NCBI GenBank assembly: GCA_020216745.1
Contig: JAIWNQ010000106.1
Location: forward strand, 1-10,000
DNA length: 10,000 nt
Direction: 5' to 3'
From: Candidatus Hydrogenedens sp.
GTDB lineage: Bacteria > Hydrogenedentota > Hydrogenedentia > Hydrogenedentales > Hydrogenedentaceae
Shown here: piece by piece, positions 1 through 5,496 of the stretch
Numbering within the stretch: position 1 is the first letter of the stretch
Layout: each line of letters opens with the position of its first letter
Translations under genes and position numbers: made by a program
The notes under the pieces: generated by a model
The model's input: only the letters and a program-made list of their open reading frames with translations
What the model was told of the DNA's origin: nothing
Databases searched by the model: none

Positions 1-782
1 ACAAATGGAGTACAACCGCGATGCATCCAAAAGCCGATGGGAACTAATTTATTAGGGTCAGCGGTTGTCTTTGCCACATGATGCAAATGGGGCATCAAGG
101 CTTCACATGCTTTTAATACTTTATCTGGCTGGATTAGTAAATCCATCGTCAAACCAATATAACCACGTAATTTATCCGCAATAATATCCAGAGGTGCTTT
201 AAAAATCCCCGCGATAGCAGAGGTTGTTCCACATTCGTTTTTTAATCGTTCAATTTGAGGACCAAAGGCATAGAAATAATCATACATTGCCATGGCTGTT
301 TTGACTAATGCCTGATAAGTCCTTACTTTCGCGGGTTTTCCAGGTTCAACCACTTCTGTTGATACACGAGGCAACCATTTTTCGTATAAAAAACCCGTTG
401 GGTCAGCAATTAATTCATCATATTCATCCTCTTTCATAAATGCCTGGTCTTCGGGCGGTTCTTTATATTGAAACCCTGTGTTCGGGTCAAGTTCAATTCC
501 AGGAATTCCGTAATATTTCAAGCCCAACGATTGAGCCAAACCTGTCCATACATACACCATATTTGGGACAACCGCATCCCAATCAAAATCTTTCACAGTT
601 TGGCAAACCGCATCAAAGGCAATCCGATAATCATGAGTTACTTGCTGACAGGTAAAACCACAATAACGGGCTGTGAACTCTGCTACAAATGGTCGGATAG
701 GGACACAATCAGGTTTTTCATTTCGTAATGCGGTAACATATCGCTTCAAACAATTTTGATAACGGGTTGCCATCGTGTCCAT
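1..782 (-). CDS. UroD-superfamily protein (uroporphyrinogen decarboxylase-like, probably corrinoid/methyltransferase type), C-terminus cut by window edge
   Basis: The 260 visible residues read as the N-terminal two thirds of a uroporphyrinogen decarboxylase-fold (PF01208) protein. After an opening helix (residues 5-20) comes the family's early strand, seen here as NEKPDCVPIRPF (21-32), and near the cut end there is a strand with GFWMHRGCTPF (250-260), where the family usually has a His-containing loop. Genuine HemE carries an Arg-x-x-x-Arg-Gln-Ala-Gly-Arg type signature after that first strand. Here the position reads PFVAEFTARYCG, so the coproporphyrinogen-binding arginines are absent. Members of this kind include MtaA/CmuA-like cobalamin or coenzyme M methyltransferases and many uncharacterised proteins of anaerobes; the substrate cannot be told. 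The start at 782 is preferred over the in-frame ATG at 773 because AAGGAG lies 7 nt upstream of it (795-790). No signal peptide is seen, so it is cytoplasmic. The fold assignment is fairly sure; the exact function is not. Confidence 0.8.
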   Translation of the reverse strand, partial: MDTMATRYQNCLKRYVTALRNEKPDCVPIRPFVAEFTARYCGFTCQQVTHDYRIAFDAVCQTVKDFDWDAVVPNMVYVWTGLAQSLGLKYYGIPGIELDPNTGFQYKEPPEDQAFMKEDEYDELIADPTGFLYEKWLPRVSTEVVEPGKPAKVRTYQALVKTAMAMYDYFYAFGPQIERLKNECGTTSAIAGIFKAPLDIIADKLRGYIGLTMDLLIQPDKVLKACEALMPHLHHVAKTTADPNKLVPIGFWMHRGCTPF

Positions 783-789
783 TGTTAAT

Positions 790-795
790 CTCCTT
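790..795 (-). promoter_or_regulatory. Shine-Dalgarno of the UroD-like gene
   Basis: AAGGAG sits 7 nt before the ATG at 782 and 16 nt before the next in-frame ATG at 773. This decides the start in favour of 782. Confidence 0.75.
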
Positions 796-896
796 GAAAA
801 AGTGTTTAACTGCATCTTTTTTATTAGGTTATCTATTTGATAGTTCGTTTTGCAAAAATGTAAGGACACAAAACAGTATATATCCCCCAAAAAGTG

Positions 897-917
897 ACAC
901 AGGAACTCTGCCTGTGT
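897..917 (-). terminator. Second, weaker terminator-like hairpin
   Basis: A 7-bp inverted repeat (ACACAGG, 897-903, with CCTGTGT, 911-917) closes a 7-nt loop. On the minus strand it is followed, after three bases, by five T (893-889). It lies just downstream of the strong hairpin at 939-970 and could act as a backup terminator for the DUF1080 gene. The stem is short and the T run is interrupted, so this is less certain. Confidence 0.4.
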
Positions 918-938
918 AACTTAGTCTGGGATATAAAT

Positions 939-970
939 AAGAAGGGACGAATACGTCTTCGTCCCTTCTT
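939..970 (-). terminator. Intrinsic terminator of the DUF1080 gene
   Basis: A perfect 13-bp inverted repeat (939-951 with 958-970) closes a 6-nt loop (952-957). On the minus strand the stem begins 27 nt after the stop codon of the DUF1080 gene, and the descending arm runs into a T-rich tract (TTCTTATTTATAT). On the plus strand no T run follows, so it serves minus-strand transcription. Confidence 0.85.
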
Positions 971-997
971 GGAAATAATTCGCTATCAAAACATTTC

Positions 998-2098
998 TTA
1001 CTTTTCAGGATACACCTGTATATTTATGTTTTTGAACGATAAATCGGTTGTAGGGTCGTGCCCTTGTAAATGTATCGTCCCTGCAGATGGAACATACCCA
1101 TTCTTCCCATCTCCTTCGGGATGGACAGGGCGAGTATCGTACAAATCGCTAACTAAATAGCCATTTAACCACACCGCCATGTGATTGCCATCGCAAACAA
1201 TGGTTTTGGTATACCACTCTTTATCATTTGATACAACCTTGCGGGATTCTTGAACACCATAGATACCACCCGTTCCAAAATCGACAGGTTTTGTGCGGTC
1301 GTTGCTAAGCCATGCGTTCTTGACCTGAGACTCATAACCTTTCCAGAATACACCTTTCGGACCGCGGAAGAAAACACCACTGTTCAGGGCTTTACCGTTT
1401 ACAAAAACATCTAACTGTAGAAGGAAATCTTTATATACATCCGCGGTTTCAATTTGTCCATTACCATCTTTAATATTTAATGCACCATCAACAACCGAGA
1501 AAACAGATTTATGGTCAGGGATAATATTCCAGCCTGTCAGGTCAACGCCATTAAATAAAGATTTCAGTTGAACAGGCTTTAATTTCATTGACTGAACTTC
1601 AATCTTAGTGGATTTTTTCTTATCATGGTATTTATGATAGAGAATACCGATATGTCCTTTTGCATTTGTGATATTTAATCCTTCTACGGGATTGCCATTA
1701 ACAGATGTGGATACTGCATTTCCCACTGCACGCACAGAAATATCATATTCACCGCCAGCTTGTAATGTAATAGCACCGCCACCATTCTCCGAATAATGTC
1801 CTTCTAATGGAACACGAATTGCCAGACCTGCTGTGCCATCACCAGAAACTTTTATTTTTGCGGATAATTCAAAATTAGCAAATGGACATGTTGTAGCGAG
1901 CCATCCACCTGTGCCTTTTGTAGCGGTTAACACGCCATTTTGAACACTCCAATCTGCATCACCAAACTGAACCCAGCCAAAAAGAGATTCGCCATCGAAC
2001 AGGTTTATCCACTGTCCTTCAGCAACATCCTGAGCCATTGCAGAATAGCCACTAACCATTAGCATGGCTGAAATGAAAAGAACTTTAACCATACGCAT
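998..2098 (-). CDS. Exported protein with two DUF1080 (3-keto-disaccharide hydrolase-like) domains
   Basis: The 366-residue protein starts with a signal peptide (hydrophobic stretch 4-21, likely cut after AMA, residues 20-22), so it acts in the periplasm or outside. Two copies of the DUF1080 / 3keto-disac_hyd (PF06439) concanavalin-like fold follow. Domain 1 (about 28-172) opens with WINLFDGESLFGW; domain 2 (about 179-363) opens with LKSLFNGVDLTGW. Domain 2 keeps the family landmarks SGVFFRG (240-246), GYESQV (254-259), TGGIYG (276-281), a WLNG strand (310-313) and a final LSFKNINI strand (353-360). Domain 1 is shorter and lacks the FFRG and IYG landmarks. Some family members hydrolyse 3-keto-glycosides made by Gfo/Idh-type dehydrogenases; others may only bind sugar. 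The ATG at 2098 is chosen because GGAGG lies 8 nt upstream; an in-frame TTG at 2113 overlaps that SD and would precede the signal peptide. The gene lies 115 nt after the transglycosylase gene and ends before a strong terminator. Confidence 0.88.
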   Translation of the reverse strand: MRMVKVLFISAMLMVSGYSAMAQDVAEGQWINLFDGESLFGWVQFGDADWSVQNGVLTATKGTGGWLATTCPFANFELSAKIKVSGDGTAGLAIRVPLEGHYSENGGGAITLQAGGEYDISVRAVGNAVSTSVNGNPVEGLNITNAKGHIGILYHKYHDKKKSTKIEVQSMKLKPVQLKSLFNGVDLTGWNIIPDHKSVFSVVDGALNIKDGNGQIETADVYKDFLLQLDVFVNGKALNSGVFFRGPKGVFWKGYESQVKNAWLSNDRTKPVDFGTGGIYGVQESRKVVSNDKEWYTKTIVCDGNHMAVWLNGYLVSDLYDTRPVHPEGDGKNGYVPSAGTIHLQGHDPTTDLSFKNINIQVYPEK

Positions 2099-2106
2099 AA
2101 TTTTTT

Positions 2107-2111
2107 CCTCC
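2107..2111 (-). promoter_or_regulatory. Shine-Dalgarno deciding the DUF1080 start
   Basis: GGAGG stands 8 nt before the ATG at 2098. An in-frame TTG codon at 2113-2111 overlaps this motif and so cannot be the start. Confidence 0.75.
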
Positions 2112-2164
2112 AAAAAGGGTTGTTTTTAATCGTGAACAATAGGGGATTGAATATCTCTATCCAT

Positions 2165-2173
2165 ATCGTAGCA
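2165..2173 (-). promoter_or_regulatory. Possible extended -10 promoter element for the DUF1080 gene
   Basis: On the minus strand TGCTACGAT fits the extended -10 pattern TGnTAnnAT, matching four of six core positions, and lies about 67 nt before the start codon. No convincing -35 box is visible. I see no convincing terminator between the transglycosylase gene and this one, so read-through from upstream is also possible. Confidence 0.22.
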
Positions 2174-2213
2174 CAAATATATAGAAAAAATAAATTTGCA
2201 TATTTACTGTAAG

Positions 2214-4283
2214 CTAAAAGCCTTTATAAATAGAATGGTAACCTGCATAGTTGCCCAAAACTTTTTTTACATAGTTTCGTGTCTCTTTAAATGGGATATT
2301 TTCAATAAATGTTTCTAAATCATTATCTTTTATATTTCTCTTCCATTCGTCTACCCTCCCAGGACCTGCATTATATCCAGCTATAGCATACACAATATTC
2401 CCATTAAATCGGTCTAATAGGTATCGAAAATATACAGACCCTAAGGCAATATTATATTCAGGGTATTTCCACAAAAAATAGTCAATCCCTTTTAGTCTGT
2501 CGTCTTTATTTGCAATCCATTTTGCAGTGCTGGGTATAAGTTGTAGAAGTCCTTTCGCATTTGAGGTAGAAATAACAGATGTCCGATATGAACTTTCTTG
2601 TTTCATTATAGACCAGATTAGAAAAGGATTCACATCTACCTTCTTTGACCAGTGGAGCACAGATTGATAATATGGCATAGGGAATAGTATCTGCCATTCG
2701 TTGCTCTTATTTATCATTTCTTTCTTTGTGGTGAAACATTGTGAATAGTAGTGATCCCAAACAACTTGAGCAGTCCCTAAATGAGACAATAGGGGAAGAG
2801 TATCCAATTCAATCTCTCCATTTTGAACCCTTTTGCAAATGTCAAAGGCAATCCACTCCTTTTCTTCTACCCCTATTTCTGCAAAATAATTTAACCATTT
2901 CAATTCAGTATTCTTATTCAATATTTTCGTAATTGTGTCTATGTCATAAGAAATTTGCTTATCCACAATCAATGATGAAACAGGCAAATGTTTTAACGGA
3001 GCCATTTTTTGATTTGCTATTGATTCATGGTAATCTTTTAATAATTTATCAGCAGAGCGATGGACATAATAATCACCCAATTTCCCCTGCAATGCTTTTT
3101 TGAAATATTCCTTCGCTTTTAATTTATTACCATTCTTTTCATAAATTAACCCATTTAGATATGCAGACCTTGCAAAATAAAATGATTGTGGATAGTCTGT
3201 TATTAATTTTTCAAAATAGGCATATGCATTGACAACATCCTCTTTACTATAAAACCAGAAACCCAAATTAAAAACTGCCTCCGAAATTCGTTTATGTTGT
3301 GGAAACATTCTTAAGAGCGTCTTGTAGTAGAAAAGGATGGATTCCTTATCGTTATTCTGTTCTGACTTTTGGCCTGCCCAGTATAAAAATTCGCCCATAT
3401 CAAAATTGATAGGAACATCATAATTCATTTTTTCTAAAATTTGATTTGCAAAGGAAGTCTTTTTAGAAAGGACAAGACAACGGAGAACATATTCGAAAAT
3501 CAATGATGCATAATCGGAATCTTTGCTATTCTTTATTTGCTCTATAAATTCTTTCCCTCCATCTTCAAATATTTTCCATGTTGCAACTGAACTTACCGTG
3601 CCTGTGTATACCAACCATAATTTAGGAAATTGATTACTGATGATAAACCATGCCTCTGATAAATATCCGCTTCTGAGGAGGTATCGGATAGCAAAAGCCC
3701 TATCTGCTTCATTTTCAGATAAACATAAGTTGAGTAAGGAATCTTTTCGGGATAAATTATATCCACCATAATTGATTACTTGCTGTAGTAAGGTAGAACC
3801 CTCTTTTTGGAATTCTTTCGTCTTTATTAAAAATGCACCACCGTCATTTATGAGAGAAACCATCCACCATGGCAAGAAAATATCCGAGTGAATATTTAAA
3901 TAATATCGTCCTGCTAATGGGGCATTATTTGTTTTTTCGTAATATTTGGCAAGAAAAAAATAAGCAGGCAATTTCCATGCAGTAGGTGTCGGTTCCTTTT
4001 TTATAAGTTCCTCAAGAATATTAATCCCTTCTTCTGTAAGTTTCATACCGTCTTTGCATTGTGCAATTCTTATTTGAACAAATGGAAAAGTATAGTGACT
4101 TGATACGGACGCCTTTTCAAAACACTCCAATGCCGATTGAAAATCTCCTTTCTCATAAAAAAACACCCCTTGTTTGTAGTGTTCGAATATTTGTGAATCT
4201 TTATCATCAGGAAGGTCTATGGCAAACACACAGAGAGAGAAGAACATGTAAGCACAAAACAATTGTAGACATTTCGTTGTCAT
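2214..4283 (-). CDS. Soluble lytic murein transglycosylase (Slt70-like: helical TPR-type N-terminal region plus C-terminal SLT domain)
   Basis: The 689-residue protein cleaves the MurNAc-GlcNAc bond of peptidoglycan with 1,6-anhydro ring formation, by family knowledge. It has a signal peptide (about 1-21, likely cut after VFA), so it is periplasmic. TPR-like helical pairs are visible at about 31-60 and 335-400, within a long helical region (to about 540) like the Slt70 superhelix; length is close to E. coli Slt70. The SLT domain (about 546-680) holds the catalytic glutamate E563 in IMKQESSY, then NAKGLLQLIPSTA (575-587, where GLMQ is more common) and AGYNAGPGRV (635-644). All expected catalytic landmarks are present. 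The ATG at 4283 is preferred: an open frame extends to 4394, but that part overlaps the upstream oxidoreductase gene and would bury the signal peptide. The gap from that gene is 32 nt, so the two are probably one operon. The SD is weak (AGGT, 4292-4289). Confidence 0.92.
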   Translation of the reverse strand: MTTKCLQLFCAYMFFSLCVFAIDLPDDKDSQIFEHYKQGVFFYEKGDFQSALECFEKASVSSHYTFPFVQIRIAQCKDGMKLTEEGINILEELIKKEPTPTAWKLPAYFFLAKYYEKTNNAPLAGRYYLNIHSDIFLPWWMVSLINDGGAFLIKTKEFQKEGSTLLQQVINYGGYNLSRKDSLLNLCLSENEADRAFAIRYLLRSGYLSEAWFIISNQFPKLWLVYTGTVSSVATWKIFEDGGKEFIEQIKNSKDSDYASLIFEYVLRCLVLSKKTSFANQILEKMNYDVPINFDMGEFLYWAGQKSEQNNDKESILFYYKTLLRMFPQHKRISEAVFNLGFWFYSKEDVVNAYAYFEKLITDYPQSFYFARSAYLNGLIYEKNGNKLKAKEYFKKALQGKLGDYYVHRSADKLLKDYHESIANQKMAPLKHLPVSSLIVDKQISYDIDTITKILNKNTELKWLNYFAEIGVEEKEWIAFDICKRVQNGEIELDTLPLLSHLGTAQVVWDHYYSQCFTTKKEMINKSNEWQILFPMPYYQSVLHWSKKVDVNPFLIWSIMKQESSYRTSVISTSNAKGLLQLIPSTAKWIANKDDRLKGIDYFLWKYPEYNIALGSVYFRYLLDRFNGNIVYAIAGYNAGPGRVDEWKRNIKDNDLETFIENIPFKETRNYVKKVLGNYAGYHSIYKGF

Positions 4284-4315
4284 ACTTGACCTAATACATT
4301 TATCGTAAAATAAAT

Positions 4316-5299
4316 TTATGGAACACGGACGGGTTTCCCTGTTTTTGCGGAGTTCCATGCAGATTCGGTTACTTCCATAGTTCTCAGACCACATTCGGGT
4401 GGGACTTCTGGCATTTCTTTTCCTAAGATGCTCATAATAAAGTTGCGGTCAGGGTCGCTGGACATTTTCGGCAGTTTCACTTTTACAGGCTTACCTAATT
4501 CATCTTGCTGTAAAACACCTATGCCCTGTCTTAGGAATAATGCTCCTTTACTGCCCACAATTGTATGGTCTTCATACCAGCCTGGAGCATTTCCAATTAC
4601 AGATAGGTTTCCTAATGCACCATTTTCAAATTTTAAGGTCAAAGCGGAATTGATGTCCACAGGAACATCAAATTTTTCTACTTTGGCAAACACTTCCTTT
4701 ACTTTCATACCTGTCATCCACATCATAATATCAATGAAATGACTGCCCGAATCATTCAACTGCCCACCACCTGAAAGTTTCGGAATCTGTCTCCATGTAT
4801 TGCGTGTTAAACGTAACCATTCCTGAGACAATAATGCCTGCACAAATTGAACTTCTCCAATAGCACCTCTTTGTATCTGGTCACGCATATAACGGAATGG
4901 CGGTTCAAAATGCCGTTGGTAGGAAATCATCAATATTTTTTTTGCTTGTTTCGATTTTTTAATAACCTCCTTTGCATGAACGATAGAACATACCATCGGT
5001 TTCTCTGTTAATACATGTAAGCCACAATTCAAAGAATACATAATTTGTTCATAATGCAAGGTATGAGGGCTTAAAATGACTACCGCATCTAAATTCTCTT
5101 TTTTTATCATGTCTTTATAGTCAGAATATATAGGTAGCGACACTGAATTTGGGCAATGTTTATGAAATTGGTCTATTGATTTTGAACTGGGTTCATTCAA
5201 TGCAACAACTTCTGCCTGCTTAATCTTTGAAAATCTGTTGTAGTGTAATATTGCAATACCTCCCGCACCAATAAATCCAACCCGAAGTTTTTTAGCCAT
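4316..5299 (-). CDS. Gfo/Idh/MocA-family NAD(P)-dependent oxidoreductase
   Basis: The 327-residue protein is of typical family length. The N-terminal Rossmann fold shows the dinucleotide-binding turn GFIGAGGIA (8-16). The family's EKP motif is at 99-101 (LTEKPM), with the lysine expected to act in catalysis. The C-terminal half carries GGGQLNDSGSHFID (177-190), in which D183 and H187 fit the catalytic Asp/His positions of the family. Such enzymes oxidise or reduce hydroxyl groups of sugars, inositols or sugar-nucleotide derivatives; the substrate cannot be predicted here. There is no Tat or Sec signal peptide, so it acts in the cytoplasm, unlike the exported Gfo/Idh enzymes common in Planctomycetota. 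The start is supported by AAGGAG 7 nt upstream (5312-5307). It is the first gene of a probable two-gene operon with the lytic transglycosylase. Confidence 0.92.
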   Translation of the reverse strand: MAKKLRVGFIGAGGIAILHYNRFSKIKQAEVVALNEPSSKSIDQFHKHCPNSVSLPIYSDYKDMIKKENLDAVVILSPHTLHYEQIMYSLNCGLHVLTEKPMVCSIVHAKEVIKKSKQAKKILMISYQRHFEPPFRYMRDQIQRGAIGEVQFVQALLSQEWLRLTRNTWRQIPKLSGGGQLNDSGSHFIDIMMWMTGMKVKEVFAKVEKFDVPVDINSALTLKFENGALGNLSVIGNAPGWYEDHTIVGSKGALFLRQGIGVLQQDELGKPVKVKLPKMSSDPDRNFIMSILGKEMPEVPPECGLRTMEVTESAWNSAKTGKPVRVP

Positions 5300-5306
5300 C
5301 TTGCGT

Positions 5307-5312
5307 CTCCTT
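5307..5312 (-). promoter_or_regulatory. Shine-Dalgarno of the oxidoreductase gene
   Basis: AAGGAG lies 7 nt before the ATG at 5299, confirming that start. Confidence 0.75.
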
Positions 5313-5373
5313 AATCAAAGTATTAATGTTAATTAATGAGTCATATTCTAACATACTTATTAAAACAAAAAAG

Positions 5374-5402
5374 ATTATAGATAACTATTCTTCCGATTAT
5401 AA
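5374..5402 (-). promoter_or_regulatory. Possible sigma-70-type promoter for the oxidoreductase-transglycosylase operon
   Basis: On the minus strand a perfect TATAAT (5379-5374) is preceded, with 17-nt spacing, by TTATAA (5402-5397; four of six matches to TTGACA). It lies downstream of the terminator at 5444-5472 and would give a leader of roughly 65-70 nt. A second TATAAT (5401-5396) overlaps the -35 and lacks a good partner. The region is very AT-rich, so chance matches are likely. Confidence 0.33.
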
Positions 5403-5443
5403 AATCACATTTTCCCCTATAGGCTCAATAAAAAAAATAAATA

Positions 5444-5472
5444 ACCGACCTTGTAGAGGATACAAGGTCGGT
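5444..5472 (-). terminator. Intrinsic terminator of the GldFG-DUF4340 operon
   Basis: A perfect 12-bp stem (5444-5455 with 5461-5472) closes a 5-nt loop. On the minus strand it starts 25 nt after the stop codon of the DUF4340 gene and is followed directly by TATTTATTTTTTTTATT (5443-5427). This is a textbook rho-independent terminator in the minus orientation; no T run follows on the plus strand. Confidence 0.93.
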
Positions 5473-5496
5473 ATTATGATTAATTTGATACATTAT

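Larger units (their letters stand above)
783..938 (-). other. Intergenic region upstream of the UroD-like gene
   Basis: This non-coding stretch should hold the promoter of the UroD-like gene, since terminator hairpins separate that gene from the upstream DUF1080 gene. Reading on the minus strand, a TATACT hexamer (880-875) resembles a -10 box, but no good -35 box sits 16-18 nt before it. A TTGCAA further down is followed about 16 nt later by only a weak GATAAC. No riboswitch-like fold was recognised by eye. The promoter is therefore presumed, not located. Confidence 0.3.

Noticed and set aside
440..728. Plus-strand open frames of 71 and 86 codons
   Set aside because: They lie opposite the UroD-like gene, have no SD and no recognisable domain; they are shadows of the minus-strand gene.
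1..782. HemE (uroporphyrinogen decarboxylase of heme synthesis)
   Set aside because: The arginine-rich substrate-binding signature near the N-terminus is missing.
894..1160. Plus-strand open frame of 88 codons across the terminator region
   Set aside because: It reads through both terminator hairpins and the antisense of the DUF1080 3' end; its composition is not protein-like.
2099..2113. Longer DUF1080 protein starting at the TTG at 2113
   Set aside because: The TTG overlaps the SD motif itself; the ATG at 2098 has correct spacing and gives a normal signal peptide.
4284..4394. Longer transglycosylase starting at 4394
   Set aside because: It would overlap the oxidoreductase gene by 79 nt and add 37 residues before an evident signal peptide.
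5313..5345. AT-rich near-palindrome (TTAATGTTAATTAATG) as an operator
   Set aside because: Short repeats of this kind are expected by chance in such AT-rich intergenic DNA; no regulator gene is nearby.
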